64,000 nt of DNA, from contig NZ_ML058597.1 in assembly GCF_003635165.1 (NCBI RefSeq), positions 1,102,916-1,166,915 of the forward strand, in the 5' to 3' direction. How positions within the stretch are numbered: the first letter of the stretch is position 1; each line of letters begins with the position of its first letter. Positions 17,901 through 27,701 of this stretch are shown here, piece by piece. Both the position numbers and the translations under genes were made by a program. Source of the DNA: Burkholderia sp. Nafp2/4-1b (GTDB taxonomy: Bacteria; Pseudomonadota; Gammaproteobacteria; Burkholderiales; Burkholderiaceae). Under the pieces are notes generated by a model. That model was not told where the DNA came from, did no database searches, and saw only the letters and a program-made list of their open reading frames with translations.

Positions 17901-19493
17901 ATGCAACTCACAGGTCAGCTCCTGATCGGCCAGTCGGCCATCGCCGGACAGAACGGCACCCTCCACGCGATCGCCGCCGCGACCGGCGAATCGCTCGAAC
18001 CCGCGTTCGGCGGCGCGAGCCTGCACGACCTGGAGACGGCCTGCGCGCTCGCCGACGACGCGTTCGACACGTACCGCGAAACGAGCCCCGAGCAGCGCGC
18101 GGCGTTTCTCGACGCGATCGGCCGCAACATCATGGCGCTCGGCGACGACCTGATCGAGCGCTGCGTCACCGAAACGGGCCTGCCGCGCGCGCGCGTCGAA
18201 GGCGAGCGCGGCCGCACGGTCGGCCAGCTCGCACTGTTCGCGTCGCTCGTGCGCGACGGCGGCTACGTCGATGCGCGCATCGACCCGGCTCGCCCCGACC
18301 GCAAGCCGCTGCCGCGCGTCGACCTGCGCCTGCGCAACGTCGCGATCGGGCCGGTCGCCGTGTTCGGCGCATCAAACTTCCCTCTCGCGTTCTCGGTCGC
18401 GGGCGGCGATACCGCATCGGCACTCGCGGCCGGCTGTCCGGTGATCGTCAAGGCGCACTCGGCGCATCCGGGCACCTCCGAGCTCGTCGGCCGCGCGATC
18501 CAGCAGGCCGTGCGCGACTGCGGGCTGCCGGCCGGCGTGTTCTCGCTGCTGTTCGACGCGTCGCGCGAGATCGGCCAGGCGCTCGTCGCGGATCCGCGCA
18601 TCAAGGCGGTCGGCTTCACCGGCTCGCGCCGCGGCGGCGTCGCGCTGATGAACATCGCGGCCGCGCGCCACGAGCCGATTCCGGTCTATGCGGAAATGAG
18701 TTCGATCAACCCGGTGCTGCTGTTCCCGGCCGCGCTCGACGCGCGCCACGACACGATCGCGCCGCAGTTCGTCGCGTCGCTCGCGCTCGGCGCCGGGCAG
18801 TTCTGCACGAACCCGGGCCTCGTGCTCGCGGTCGACGGCCCCGCGCTGCGCGCGTTCGAAGCCGCGGCGGCCACCGCCGTGCAAGCGACGCCGGCGCAGA
18901 CGATGCTGACGCCGCACATCCACGCAAGCTATGCGCAAGGCGTGGCCGCGCTGCACGCGCACGACAAGGTCGAACGGCTCGCCGAAGGCGTGGAAGGCGG
19001 CCGCTATCAGGCGCGCGCGGCGCTGTTCGCCACCGCTGCGGACGCATTCATCGCGCACCCGCAACTGCGCGACGAAGTGTTCGGCCCCGCATCGGTGATC
19101 GTGCGCTGCCCGGATGCCGACACGCTGCATCGCGTACTGAAGTCGCTCGAAGGCCAGCTGACGATCGCCGCGCATCTCGGCGACGGCGACGCCGCGCTGT
19201 TCGCCGCGCTGCGCCCGACGCTCGAGCGCAAGGCCGGCCGGATTCTCGTCAACGGCTTCGGCACGGGCGTCGAGGTCGGTCACGCGATGGTGCACGGCGG
19301 CCCGTTCCCGGCCACGTCCGACACGCGCACGACATCGGTCGGCGCACGCGCGATCGAGCGCTTCCTGCGCCCGGTGTCGTACCAGGACGTGCCGGACGCG
19401 CTGCTGCCCGATGCGATCCGCAACGGCAACCCGCTGAACGTGCCGCAACGCATCGACGGCGTGCCGGCGCCGCGGGAAGCGCGCGATGTCTGA
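17901..19493 (+). CDS. Alpha-ketoglutaric semialdehyde (2,5-dioxovalerate) dehydrogenase
   Basis: This NADP+-type aldehyde dehydrogenase oxidises alpha-ketoglutaric semialdehyde to 2-oxoglutarate, the last step of hydroxyproline (and pentose/glucarate) catabolism. The 530-residue sequence has the cofactor-binding [20 protein letters not shown], the general base Glu in [12 protein letters not shown] and the nucleophile Cys in [10 protein letters not shown]. The long form with [10 protein letters not shown] and ICPC-free active site is typical of the type III hydroxyproline-linked enzyme. It follows the permease by 79 bases and overlaps the next gene by 8 bases. Confidence 0.88.
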   Translation: MQLTGQLLIGQSAIAGQNGTLHAIAAATGESLEPAFGGASLHDLETACALADDAFDTYRETSPEQRAAFLDAIGRNIMALGDDLIERCVTETGLPRARVEGERGRTVGQLALFASLVRDGGYVDARIDPARPDRKPLPRVDLRLRNVAIGPVAVFGASNFPLAFSVAGGDTASALAAGCPVIVKAHSAHPGTSELVGRAIQQAVRDCGLPAGVFSLLFDASREIGQALVADPRIKAVGFTGSRRGGVALMNIAAARHEPIPVYAEMSSINPVLLFPAALDARHDTIAPQFVASLALGAGQFCTNPGLVLAVDGPALRAFEAAAATAVQATPAQTMLTPHIHASYAQGVAALHAHDKVERLAEGVEGGRYQARAALFATAADAFIAHPQLRDEVFGPASVIVRCPDADTLHRVLKSLEGQLTIAAHLGDGDAALFAALRPTLERKAGRILVNGFGTGVEVGHAMVHGGPFPATSDTRTTSVGARAIERFLRPVSYQDVPDALLPDAIRNGNPLNVPQRIDGVPAPREARDV

Positions 19494-20508
19494 GCCGCTC
19501 GCCGACGTCGTCCTGTCGCTCGATGAGGTCCATGCCCTCGCGCTGCGGGTGCTCACGCATCACGGAATGTCCGATGCGCACGCGCACGCGATCGCCAACG
19601 TGATCACGCAGGGCCAGCGCGACGAGTGCCACTCGCACGGCATGTACCGGCTGCTCGTGTGCGTGCGTTCGCTGAAGAAGGGCAAGGTCGATCCGCAGGC
19701 CGTGCCGACGCTGCGCCGGCTGTCGTCGTCGATCGTGTCGGTCGACGCGCATCGCGGCTTCTCGCTGCTGAGCTTCGAAACCGGCCTGCCGGTGCTCGTC
19801 GAGATGGCGAAGCAGCACGGGATCGCCGCGATGGCGATCAACCACTGCTATCACTTCTCGGCGCTGTGGCCCGAGGTCGAGGCGATTGCCGCCGAAGGGT
19901 TGGTCGGCATCGCGATGAACCCGAGCCACAGCTGGGTCGCGCCGGAAGGCGGCCGCGAGCCGGTGTTCGGCACCAACCCGATCGCGTTCGCGTGGCCGCG
20001 CCCGGACGGCGTGCCGTTCGTGTTCGACTTCGCGACCAGCGCGATCGCGCGCGGCGACATCGAGCTGCACGCGAAACAGGGCAAGTCGATTCCGTCGCAC
20101 TGGGCCATCGATGCCGACGGCCAGCCGACCACCGATCCGAAAGCAGCGCTGCAGGGCGCGATGCGCACGTTCGGCGGTCACAAGGGCTCGGCGCTCGCGG
20201 CGATGGTCGAACTGCTCGGCGGTGCGCTGATCGGCGACATGACGAGCCAGGAGTCGATGGAGTTCGACGAAGGCGTCGGCGCGACGCCGTGTCATGGCGA
20301 GCTCGTGATCGCGTTCGATCCGAAGGTGTTTCTCGGCGAAGATCTCGACGCGGGGCTCGCGCGCGGCGAACGGATGTTCGCGTCGATCACCGGGCAAGGC
20401 GCGCGGTTGCCGTCGCAGCGACGCTTCGATGCGCGCGCACGCAGCATCGCGCACGGCGTGCGGATTCCGAAGGCGTTGTACGACGAAATCCTGACGCTGC
20501 TTGACTGA
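19486..20508 (+). CDS. LDH2/MDH-family oxidoreductase, likely delta1-pyrroline/piperideine-2-carboxylate reductase
   Basis: The 340-residue enzyme belongs to the malate/L-lactate dehydrogenase-2 family (no Rossmann fold). It has the catalytic His in [13 protein letters not shown] and the nucleotide-binding [13 protein letters not shown] and [19 protein letters not shown] segments. Members closest to this context (DpkA, LhpD type) reduce cyclic imino acids such as delta1-pyrroline-2-carboxylate to L-proline. That would recycle a by-product of D-proline or 3-hydroxyproline oxidation. It overlaps the aldehyde dehydrogenase by eight bases, so they are coupled. Ureidoglycolate or sulfolactate dehydrogenase are family alternatives, not supported by the neighbours. 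Confidence 0.75.
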   Translation: MSEPLADVVLSLDEVHALALRVLTHHGMSDAHAHAIANVITQGQRDECHSHGMYRLLVCVRSLKKGKVDPQAVPTLRRLSSSIVSVDAHRGFSLLSFETGLPVLVEMAKQHGIAAMAINHCYHFSALWPEVEAIAAEGLVGIAMNPSHSWVAPEGGREPVFGTNPIAFAWPRPDGVPFVFDFATSAIARGDIELHAKQGKSIPSHWAIDADGQPTTDPKAALQGAMRTFGGHKGSALAAMVELLGGALIGDMTSQESMEFDEGVGATPCHGELVIAFDPKVFLGEDLDAGLARGERMFASITGQGARLPSQRRFDARARSIAHGVRIPKALYDEILTLLD

Positions 20509-20803
20509 CGCGCGCTCGCGGGCGGGATGGCGCGGCTTCATCGTCGGCAAGACGGGCGATGAAGCTGCTCCCGGGCTCTGCCGGTGATGGTCGGCTTCCG
20601 GCTTCGCGCTTTCCCGCCTACGCACCGCCCGCCGCCCCACCCGCGCCGGTCGCCCTTGCCCGCGGGCGCCGCTCGCCCGGCGGCTGTGGGATAATCGTCG
20701 GGTTTGCCCAGGGCGCAGCTCAAGAGGTTGTTCGCACGGGCGCGCGAGAGGCCTTTATTCCCGTGCCTCCACCCTTTTCCGCGATATTTCTTCAGCCATC
20801 ACA

Positions 20804-22663
20804 ATGCCCACATACCGTTCCAAAACCTCCACCGCCGGCCGCAACATGGCAGGTGCGCGCTCGCTGTGGCGCGCCACCGGCATGAAAGACGACGATTTCT
20901 CGAAGCCGATCATCGCGGTCGTCAACTCGTTCACGCAGTTCGTGCCCGGGCACGTGCACCTGAAGGATCTCGGCCAGCTCGTCGCGCGCGAGATCGAAGC
21001 CGCGGGCGGCGTCGCGAAGGAATTCAACACGATCGCGGTCGACGACGGCATCGCGATGGGCCATGACGGCATGCTCTATTCGCTGCCGAGCCGCGAAATC
21101 ATCGCCGACTCGGTCGAATACATGGTGAACGCGCACTGCGCGGACGCGATGGTCTGCATCTCGAACTGCGACAAGATCACGCCGGGGATGCTGATGGCCG
21201 CGATGCGCCTCAACATTCCGGTGATCTTCGTGTCGGGCGGCCCGATGGAAGCCGGCAAGACGCGTCTCGCGAACCCGGTCACCAAGACCGTCGAGCTGAA
21301 GAAACTCGACCTCGTCGACGCGATGGTGATCGCGGCCGACCAGTCGTATTCCGATGCCGACGTCGCCGAAGTCGAACGCTCGGCCTGCCCGACCTGCGGT
21401 TCGTGCTCGGGCATGTTCACCGCGAACTCGATGAACTGCCTGACCGAAGCGCTCGGTCTGTCGCTGCCGGGCAACGGCACGGTCGTCGCGACGCACGCCG
21501 ATCGCGAGCAGCTGTTCAAGCGCGCCGGCCGCCGCATCGTCGAGCTGACCCGCCAGCACTACGAGCAGGACGACATGCGCGTGCTGCCGCGCGCGGTCGG
21601 CTTCGAGGCGTTCGAGAACGCGATGACGCTCGACATCGCGATGGGCGGCTCGACCAACACGATCCTGCACCTGCTCGCGATCGCGCAGGAAGCCGGCATC
21701 GACTTCACGATGAAGGACATCGATCGCCTGTCGCGCAGCGTGCCGCAGCTGTGCAAGGTCGCGCCGAACACGAACAAGTACCACATCGAGGACGTGCACC
21801 GCGCAGGCGGCATCATGGCGATCCTCGGCGAGCTCGATCGCGCCGGCAAGCTGCACACCGACGTGCCGACCGTGCACGCGCCGACGCTGAAGGATGCGCT
21901 CGACCAGTGGGACATCGTCCGCACGGAAGACGCCGCGGTGCGCACGTTCTACCTGGCCGGCCCGGCCGGGATCCCGACGCAGGTCGCGTTCAGCCAGGAC
22001 ACGCGCTGGCCGAGCCTCGACCTCGATCGCGCCGAAGGCTGCATCCGCTCGTACGAGCATGCGTTCTCGAAGGAAGGCGGCCTCGCCGTGCTGACCGGCA
22101 ACATCGCGCTCGACGGCTGCGTGGTGAAGACGGCCGGCGTCGACGAAAGCATCCTCGTGTTCGAGGGTTCGGCTCACGTGACCGAATCGCAGGACGAAGC
22201 GGTCGAGAACATCCTGAACGACAAGGTCAAGGCCGGCGACGTGGTGATCGTGCGCTACGAAGGTCCGAAGGGCGGCCCCGGCATGCAGGAAATGCTGTAC
22301 CCGACGAGCTACATCAAGTCGAAGGGCCTCGGCAAGGCATGTGCGCTGCTGACGGACGGCCGCTTCTCGGGCGGCACGTCGGGTCTCTCGATCGGCCATT
22401 GCTCGCCGGAAGCGGCCGCGGGCGGCGCGATCGGCCTCGTGCGCGACGGCGACAAGATCCGCATCGACATCCCGAATCGCACGATCGACGTGCTGGTGTC
22501 GGACGAGGAACTCGCGCGCCGCCGCGAAGAGCAGAACGCGAAGGGCTGGAAGCCGGCGCAACCGCGGCCGCGCAAGGTGTCCGCAGCGCTGAAGGCCTAT
22601 GCGAAGCTGGTTACGTCCGCCGATAGGGGTGCCGTGCGCGACCTGTCGCTGCTCGACGACTGA
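20804..22663 (+). CDS. ilvD: Dihydroxy-acid dehydratase
   Basis: This iron-sulfur enzyme dehydrates 2,3-dihydroxy-isovalerate and 2,3-dihydroxy-3-methylvalerate in valine, leucine and isoleucine synthesis. The 619-residue length equals the long E. coli-type form. Cluster and Mg ligands are seen in the N-terminal half: [12 protein letters not shown] and [19 protein letters not shown]. The C-terminal [19 protein letters not shown] holds the catalytic Ser. The start ATG at 20804 follows about 295 bases of non-coding DNA with a GATAAT-like -10 near 20690. An intrinsic terminator follows the stop. It appears to be a single-gene unit. Confidence 0.95.
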   Translation: MPTYRSKTSTAGRNMAGARSLWRATGMKDDDFSKPIIAVVNSFTQFVPGHVHLKDLGQLVAREIEAAGGVAKEFNTIAVDDGIAMGHDGMLYSLPSREIIADSVEYMVNAHCADAMVCISNCDKITPGMLMAAMRLNIPVIFVSGGPMEAGKTRLANPVTKTVELKKLDLVDAMVIAADQSYSDADVAEVERSACPTCGSCSGMFTANSMNCLTEALGLSLPGNGTVVATHADREQLFKRAGRRIVELTRQHYEQDDMRVLPRAVGFEAFENAMTLDIAMGGSTNTILHLLAIAQEAGIDFTMKDIDRLSRSVPQLCKVAPNTNKYHIEDVHRAGGIMAILGELDRAGKLHTDVPTVHAPTLKDALDQWDIVRTEDAAVRTFYLAGPAGIPTQVAFSQDTRWPSLDLDRAEGCIRSYEHAFSKEGGLAVLTGNIALDGCVVKTAGVDESILVFEGSAHVTESQDEAVENILNDKVKAGDVVIVRYEGPKGGPGMQEMLYPTSYIKSKGLGKACALLTDGRFSGGTSGLSIGHCSPEAAAGGAIGLVRDGDKIRIDIPNRTIDVLVSDEELARRREEQNAKGWKPAQPRPRKVSAALKAYAKLVTSADRGAVRDLSLLDD

Positions 22664-22708
22664 CGCCAGGCAGCGGGTCGGAAACGTCCCGCCCGCCTGA
22701 TCGAGAAG

Positions 22709-22732
22709 CCGCTCTCCGGAGCGGTTTTTTTT
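22709..22732 (+). terminator. Intrinsic terminator of ilvD
   Basis: CCGCTC-TCCG-GAGCGG forms a six-bp GC stem with a four-base loop followed by eight Ts, 45 bases after the ilvD stop. This is a classical Rho-independent terminator. Confidence 0.9.
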
Positions 22733-22755
22733 CGTCCGGCGCCGGCGCGGAGGCG

Positions 22756-22792
<37 letters not shown>

Positions 22793-22837
22793 AGTGCGAG
22801 TGCCGGTGCCAGCGCCAGTCCCAGTGCCGTCAGTCGA

Positions 22838-23656
22838 TCATCGGCGGAACTCGTCGCTGCTCCGTCCACCCCCGCCCCCGCCGCGGTCGGCCCCACCGTG
22901 GTCTCCGCCGCCCCGGGCGCCGTAATTGCCGCCGCCCTGATGCGTCGGCGGCACCATCACCCGGGCCGGACCGCCGCCCTGTGCGGGCGGCGGCGAAGCG
23001 GCAGGAGCCTGCGGAGCCGGCTGACGCACGGCCGGCGCCGGTGCGGCTTGCGGAGCAGGCTGATGCATGGTCGGCGCGGCTTGCGGAGCCGGCACACGGT
23101 TCGAGCCGTTCCAGCCGCCGCGCGTGGCCGATGGCCGCGCATCATGCCGCTCGGACGGCTCGCCGCCCGGTGCCCGCTGGATCGGCCCGCCCGGCTGCTG
23201 ACGACCGTAGGCGGGCGGCGTCCCGCCGGGGCCGACTCGCGGCTCGGCACGATGATGCTCCCAGCGATCGCGGTCGTGGTACCACGGGCGATTGCGGTAG
23301 TAGCGGTCCCAGTACGCACCGATCGCGAACCCCGTGATGGGCACGCCAATGACCGCGCCATATTCGAGCAGCGGCACGTAGTTGCCCTGGTACGGATAGT
23401 CGAGCTGCTGCGCGTCGATCCAGCCACGCACGCCCGGCAGCGCGACGTCGCACCACGCGTAGTCGCTCAGGCAGCCCAACACGTCCACCGCGGTGCCGGG
23501 CGGGAGCTGCGCGACGACCGGATAATCGGGCGCCGGCCCCGCATAGAGTTCGGCACCCGAATTCGTGTAGGCGCTGCTTTGCGCGTCGGCGACGCCCGGC
23601 ACCGCGGCGATGCCGAACAGGACGACGCAAAGGCTTCGAATGATGGTATTGCCCAT
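22838..23656 (-). CDS. Exported SH3b-domain protein with Pro/Ala- and Gly-rich tail
   Basis: The 272-residue protein begins with a signal peptide (hydrophobic core LCVVLFGIAAVPG, cleavage near ADAQ). A bacterial SH3 domain follows at about residues 28-90, with two cysteines (GCLSDYAWCDV) that could pair in the periplasm. Then comes one hydrophobic stretch, VIGVPITGFAIGAYW. The last 140 residues are low complexity: Gln/Pro/Ala repeats such as APQAAP and a terminal GGGGGG segment. SH3b modules often bind cell-wall peptides. A putative lipoprotein gene is encoded 33 bases upstream on the same strand, so the two may form a small envelope operon. Function is not known. Confidence 0.75.
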   Translation of the reverse strand: MGNTIIRSLCVVLFGIAAVPGVADAQSSAYTNSGAELYAGPAPDYPVVAQLPPGTAVDVLGCLSDYAWCDVALPGVRGWIDAQQLDYPYQGNYVPLLEYGAVIGVPITGFAIGAYWDRYYRNRPWYHDRDRWEHHRAEPRVGPGGTPPAYGRQQPGGPIQRAPGGEPSERHDARPSATRGGWNGSNRVPAPQAAPTMHQPAPQAAPAPAVRQPAPQAPAASPPPAQGGGPARVMVPPTHQGGGNYGARGGGDHGGADRGGGGGGRSSDEFRR

Positions 23657-23689
23657 GTTGCTCTCCCGCGCGGTGCCGCCGCGCGTCGG

Positions 23690-24133
23690 TCAATGTCGAT
23701 GGCCCCCGCCCGAATGTCCGGCTCCCCAGTGGCCGCCGCCCCACGGACGGCGCCAATACCCGCCGCGATAGCCGCCGCCCCAATGCCCCCAGAAGCCGAG
23801 GCCGAGCGTGACGGGCGGGCCGTACCAGCCCGGGTAGTACGCGGGATAGTAGGCCGGGTAACCGACATAGGCCGGCGCGACATACACGGGCGCCGGGGCG
23901 TACGCGTAATCGTCCGGCGGCGGCGGCGCGGCGGACCCAGCCGGCGCCGCGGGCGGCGACGCGGCAACCGGCCCGCTGGCTGCGGGGCCGACGGGGATCT
24001 CGCGCTGCGTCACCGTGGCCGGCACCGGCGCGTAATACGGGGCATAGCCATAAGGGCCCGTGTAATAGCAACCACTCAGCGCAAGCATCGCCAGCACGAT
24101 GACGGCTGGGCGCGCGGTGGAAATCGGGGTCAT
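23690..24133 (-). CDS. Putative Tyr/Pro/Gly-rich lipoprotein
   Basis: The 147-residue product has a lipoprotein signal with lipobox LSGC (Cys about residue 22). A tyrosine- and proline-rich middle (YYPAYYPGWYGPP type) and a Gly/His/Trp-rich C-terminus ending HRH follow. Low-complexity lipoproteins of this kind are common in Burkholderia and are usually annotated as hypothetical. It lies 33 bases before the SH3b gene, and the arrangement suggests co-expression. No catalytic motif is visible. The His-rich tail could bind metal, but that is only a possibility. Confidence 0.7.
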   Translation of the reverse strand: MTPISTARPAVIVLAMLALSGCYYTGPYGYAPYYAPVPATVTQREIPVGPAASGPVAASPPAAPAGSAAPPPPDDYAYAPAPVYVAPAYVGYPAYYPAYYPGWYGPPVTLGLGFWGHWGGGYRGGYWRRPWGGGHWGAGHSGGGHRH

Positions 24134-24441
24134 GTGAAACTCCGCAAAAATTCGGCGCGTTGCCGCGTGGCGCGCGCCTGACTGTAGCTTACGTCCCCTG
24201 CATATTTCCGCGGGTTTGATCGGTTACTTTTTGTTTCGGCGACAAAATGGCGGGGTCGGGACAGCAGGCATGCCGCGTGCTCGCGCGTCTGGCGCGCCGG
24301 CGTTGAAGTTGGCGTAATTGCCCTCAACTTGAATATCGAGTCAGGCTGACCGGCGCGAACGGGTGTTCGCGGCCCCCGGCGGCCTGAGACCGGCGGACCT
24401 CGGCCCGCCCACACAGGAACGCGGCTCGCGCCGCCATCGAC
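24134..24441. other. Intergenic region before the sigma factor gene
   Basis: These 308 bases separate the divergent lipoprotein and sigma-factor genes. No gene is seen. An AT-richer part at 24200-24350 contains a near-perfect inverted repeat (24303-24332), the only distinctive element. Confidence 0.5.
24303..24332. promoter_or_regulatory. Inverted repeat upstream of the sigma factor gene
   Basis: TTGAAGTTG and CAACTTGAA (eight of nine positions complementary) flank a 12-base spacer about 110 bases before the sigma-factor start. The same TTGAAGTTG nonamer recurs next to the MerR gene near 27551. It may be an operator; the binding protein is unknown. Confidence 0.35.
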
Positions 24442-25995
24442 ATGACTACGCCACGCCCCACGCTTCGGGCGGACACGCCCCTCGATCCGATCATCCAGCT
24501 GCTGGCGCTCGCCGGCGAACAGGGTTATCTGACGCACGCCGACCTCGTCGACGCGCTGCCGCCGGAAAGCGACAGCCCCGACGCGCTGGACGTCGTGCGC
24601 GCCGCGCTCGCGGACATCGGCATCGCCGTGCTCGACGAGCCGGCCGCGCCGGCGCCGTTCGCGAATGCCGCGACGGTCGAGGTCGATCGCGACGCGCTCG
24701 ACGAAGGCCGCGCGCTGCTCGGCGAACTCGCCCGCGGCACGAGCGCGTCGACCGATCCGCTCGCGCTGTACATGCGGCGTATTCATGCGGTGCCGCTGCT
24801 CAAGCGTGAGGACGAAATCGTGCTCGCCCGCGAAATCGAAACGGGCCGCCATCAGATCCTGCATGCGCTGGCCGGCTGCCCGACCGCCGTCGAGGCGCTG
24901 CTTGCGCGTCATGGCACCACGCGCACGACCGGCGCGAGCGCCGATGAAGGCGACGTCGGCGAAGACGAACGCGACACACCGGCTCCGGCGCGCTACGACG
25001 CGCTGCAGGACGCCGTCGCGGCCGTGCGCGGCGCATTGCACGCGCACGGCTGCCGCTCGTCCGACTACCGCGACGCGCGCAACCACCTCGCCACGTTGCT
25101 CGGTTCGCTCGCGTGGGTTGCACCGGCCGTCGACGACGCGAGCCGCGTCGTGCGCGCGCTCGCCGCCGCGCCGGCCGATACCGTTACAGATACCGATCCC
25201 GACGCCGCATGCTTCGACACGGTCGCACGGCGTGCGCTCGGCGCCGCGCTCCGCGACGGTCAGCAAAAGGTGCGCGACGGCACGCGAGCGATGCTCGAGG
25301 CGAACCTGCGGCTCGTGCTGTCGATCGCGCGCAAGTACATGAACCGCGGCGTCGACCTGCCCGACCTGGTACAGGACGGGTGCCTCGGCCTGATGCGCGC
25401 GATCGAGAAGTTCGAATACCGGCGCGGCTTCAAGTTCTCGACCTACGCGACCTGGTGGATCCGGCAGGCGGTCGCGCGGGCGGTCGCCGACCGTTCGCGC
25501 ACGATCCGCGTGCCGGTGCACGTCGGCGACCAGTACCAGCGCGTGCAGCGGCATGCGCTGCGCTTGCGCCAGCGCACGGGCCGCCGTGCGACGCCGGCAG
25601 AACTCGCGGCCGAAACCGGGCTCGCCGAGGACAAGCTGCGCGCCGTGCTCGCGTTGCCGGCCGAGCCGTTGTCGCTCGACACGCCGCTGCCCGACGCGGA
25701 CACCGGCCTCGTCGACGTGATCGAGGACCAGGCATCGGCGAGCCCGTTCGAGCGCCTGGCCGACACGCGGATGCGCGAATGCGTTACGTCGCTGCTGCGC
25801 TCGGTCACGCCGGCCGAGGCCGACGTGCTGCGCCGGCGGTTCGGCCTCGGCGGCGCCGAGCCCGATACCTACGATGCGATCGCGCAGGACGCCGGCATGT
25901 CGCGCGAACGCGTGCGGCAGATCGAGAAGCGCGCGCTCGCCACGCTGCGCACGGCCGCCGAGGCCGAGGGCGCACAGTCGTTCCTCGACGCGTAA
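24442..25995 (+). CDS. RpoD-like sigma-70 factor paralogue
   Basis: This 517-residue sigma factor retains every conserved region. A region 1.1-like N-terminal domain (about 14-55) and region 1.2 ([21 protein letters not shown]) come first. Region 2 follows with core-binding [18 protein letters not shown] and the -10-recognition [21 protein letters not shown]. Region 3 is next, then region 4.2 with the -35 helix-turn-helix ([24 protein letters not shown]). It is shorter than a housekeeping RpoD of beta-proteobacteria (usually over 600 residues) and longer than RpoS, so it is probably a second, group 2-like factor. Its Ala-rich acidic spacer is unlike typical RpoD. The ATG at 24442 has only a weak ribosome-binding site. 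Confidence 0.88.
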   Translation: MTTPRPTLRADTPLDPIIQLLALAGEQGYLTHADLVDALPPESDSPDALDVVRAALADIGIAVLDEPAAPAPFANAATVEVDRDALDEGRALLGELARGTSASTDPLALYMRRIHAVPLLKREDEIVLAREIETGRHQILHALAGCPTAVEALLARHGTTRTTGASADEGDVGEDERDTPAPARYDALQDAVAAVRGALHAHGCRSSDYRDARNHLATLLGSLAWVAPAVDDASRVVRALAAAPADTVTDTDPDAACFDTVARRALGAALRDGQQKVRDGTRAMLEANLRLVLSIARKYMNRGVDLPDLVQDGCLGLMRAIEKFEYRRGFKFSTYATWWIRQAVARAVADRSRTIRVPVHVGDQYQRVQRHALRLRQRTGRRATPAELAAETGLAEDKLRAVLALPAEPLSLDTPLPDADTGLVDVIEDQASASPFERLADTRMRECVTSLLRSVTPAEADVLRRRFGLGGAEPDTYDAIAQDAGMSRERVRQIEKRALATLRTAAEAEGAQSFLDA

Positions 25996-26153
25996 CCGCC
26001 CGCGCGTTCGTGCCGCGTTCCGCCTGTGCAACGTTTGCCATTGACGCGCATCAAGTTTTGCTCGTCGCTTGCCGCGACAATATGTTGAAATGAAGAGTCG
26101 ACCGGCGCCTCGCGCGCCGGTCACTCCGTTTGCGCTTCCACAGGTCCCGCACC

Positions 26154-27032
26154 ATGCAGACGACCGTCAGCCAGACGCACGAGGAAAACCGGCAAATCGC
26201 GGCCTGCCTGCGCGAAGCCGCGCAGTTGCTTGCCGATCAGGGCGCAAATCCTTATCGGGTGGCCGCCTACCGCGCATCAGCCGACACGATCGAGTCGATC
26301 GACGACGATATCCGCACGCGCTTCGACGCGGGCGGCGTCGATGCGCTCGGCGCGCTGCCGGAAGTCGGCACCGGCGTCGCGCAGGCGATCGCCGAATTGC
26401 TGGTCACCCGGCGCTGGCGCCTGCTCGACCGGCTGCGCGGCGATGCGGAACGCGTGTCGGCATTCGAAGCCGTGCCGGGCATCGGTCACGGGCTCGCGCT
26501 GCGGATTCACGACGCATTGCACATCGATACGCTCGAGGAACTCGAACGCGCGGCCCGCAGCGGCCAGCTCGAAGCGATCGCGGGCGTCGGCCCGCGTCGC
26601 GCGGCCGGCATCCGCGCGGCGCTCGACGACGTGCTGACCCGGCGCCGGCGCTGGCAAGGCCACGCGCGCGACGCCGGTCTGGGCACGGAGCCGCCGGTCG
26701 AACTGCTGCTCTACATCGACCGCCTGTACCGCAGCAAGGCCGCCGCCGGCATCCTGCCGACGCTCGTGTCGCGCCGCCTGAACGCGGACGTCAGCATTCA
26801 GCCGCCCGTGATGCACATGACCAAAGGCGGCTGGCATTTCACCGCGCTGTGCCCGTATCCGGCACGTACGCAAGAGCCCGGCCGCACCGCGGACTGGGTC
26901 GCGCTCTATTTCTATGATGCGCTGCAATGCGAGTACCAGCGGACCGTCGTCACGGAAACGCTCGGCTCGCTCGTCGGCAAGCGCATCGTGCGCGGCCGGG
27001 AGATGGAGTGCCGCGTGTATTACGCAGGATGA
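26154..27032 (+). CDS. Helix-hairpin-helix DNA-binding protein related to the PolX N-terminus
   Basis: The 292-residue protein starts like family X DNA polymerases, with an 8-kDa-type domain (residues about 8-75; YRVAAYRASADTIES). Two helix-hairpin-helix motifs follow: LPEVGTGVAQAIAELL with VPGIGHGLALRIHD, and IAGVGPRRAAGIRAAL. The palm nucleotidyltransferase and the PHP exonuclease of bacterial PolX are absent. The last 90 residues form an unrelated beta-rich domain ending MECRVYYAG. Gap or structured-DNA binding without polymerisation is the inference. The ATG at 26154 (MQTTVSQTHEENRQIA) fits the family start better than the upstream ATG at 26130. The gene stands alone, 158 bases after the sigma factor. 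Confidence 0.78.
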   Translation: MQTTVSQTHEENRQIAACLREAAQLLADQGANPYRVAAYRASADTIESIDDDIRTRFDAGGVDALGALPEVGTGVAQAIAELLVTRRWRLLDRLRGDAERVSAFEAVPGIGHGLALRIHDALHIDTLEELERAARSGQLEAIAGVGPRRAAGIRAALDDVLTRRRRWQGHARDAGLGTEPPVELLLYIDRLYRSKAAAGILPTLVSRRLNADVSIQPPVMHMTKGGWHFTALCPYPARTQEPGRTADWVALYFYDALQCEYQRTVVTETLGSLVGKRIVRGREMECRVYYAG

Positions 27033-27099
27033 GGCGCTCGAGTCGCTAGCGGCGGCGCTGGGCTCGCGCACGACCTTTCACGGCAAACCGAACCGCTTG

Positions 27100-27531
27100 T
27101 TACGCGCCGTCCCTCTTCGCGGTCGTGCGGCGCGCCGGATGCCGATGCGCCGCGATGCGCAGCAGCTTGCGGAACGACGGGCATTCGAGATGATTCGCCG
27201 CCGGGCACCCGGCTGCATGCCGCAGCGCATCGCGCACCGCGCCGAGACGGCGAATCGTGCGGTCAAGCTCATCGGCCTTGTCGCCGAGCTTCGCCCGATC
27301 GATCGCGGGCCGGCCGTCCGCGCCGAACATCGCGAGGATGTCGTCGAGCGAAAACCCCGCCTCGCGGCCGAGCGCGATCAGCGCCAGGCGCTCCAGCACC
27401 GACTCGTCGTACTGGCGCCGCAGCCCGTGACGGCCGGTCGGCACGATCAATCCCTTTTCTTCGTAATAGCGCAGCGTCGACGCCGGCAATCCCGAGCGGC
27501 GCGCGACATCGGCGATGTCCAGACGGCTCAT
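27100..27531 (-). CDS. MerR-family transcriptional regulator
   Basis: The 143-residue regulator has the MerR winged helix (IADVARRSGLPASTLRYYEEKGLI, residues about 6-29) followed by a coiled-coil dimerisation helix and a C-terminal effector stub. Two cysteines (GCPAANHLECP) are spaced by eight residues. This is neither the SoxR four-cysteine cluster nor a classical CueR/MerR metal loop, so the inducer is unknown. A 20-base dyad begins six bases upstream of its ATG, indicating autoregulation. It is convergent with the HhH gene and is followed upstream on the same strand by the CoA-transferase gene, 170 bases away. Confidence 0.82.
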   Translation of the reverse strand: MSRLDIADVARRSGLPASTLRYYEEKGLIVPTGRHGLRRQYDESVLERLALIALGREAGFSLDDILAMFGADGRPAIDRAKLGDKADELDRTIRRLGAVRDALRHAAGCPAANHLECPSFRKLLRIAAHRHPARRTTAKRDGA

Positions 27532-27536
27532 GCTTG

Positions 27537-27556
27537 ACCTCAAGTGAACTTGAAGT
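27537..27556. promoter_or_regulatory. MerR-type dyad operator
   Basis: ACCTCAAGT-GA-ACTTGAAGT is an inverted repeat complementary at eight of nine positions, immediately upstream of the MerR start codon. It matches the CTCAAG...CTTGAG style recognised by several MerR proteins, including SoxR. TTGACC at 27535 and AAGATA at 27561 give a plus-strand promoter with the long spacer typical of MerR targets, but no plus-strand gene follows. Confidence 0.6.
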
Positions 27557-27701
27557 TGCAAGATAGCCGCTCGCGTCCTTCGACACAAGCCTGGACCGCC
27601 CTGGATCCACTCCGCCTTTCGTCGACGTCGCGCACGCGGCGATGGATTGACGACGCGCAGGACGTGCGTGCAGCGCGTGCGCCGCGCACACGTCCGGCCG
27701 C

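Noticed and set aside
27100-27531. MerR regulator as SoxR
   Set aside because: Its dyad resembles the SoxR box, but the protein has only two cysteines and not the four-cysteine cluster of SoxR.
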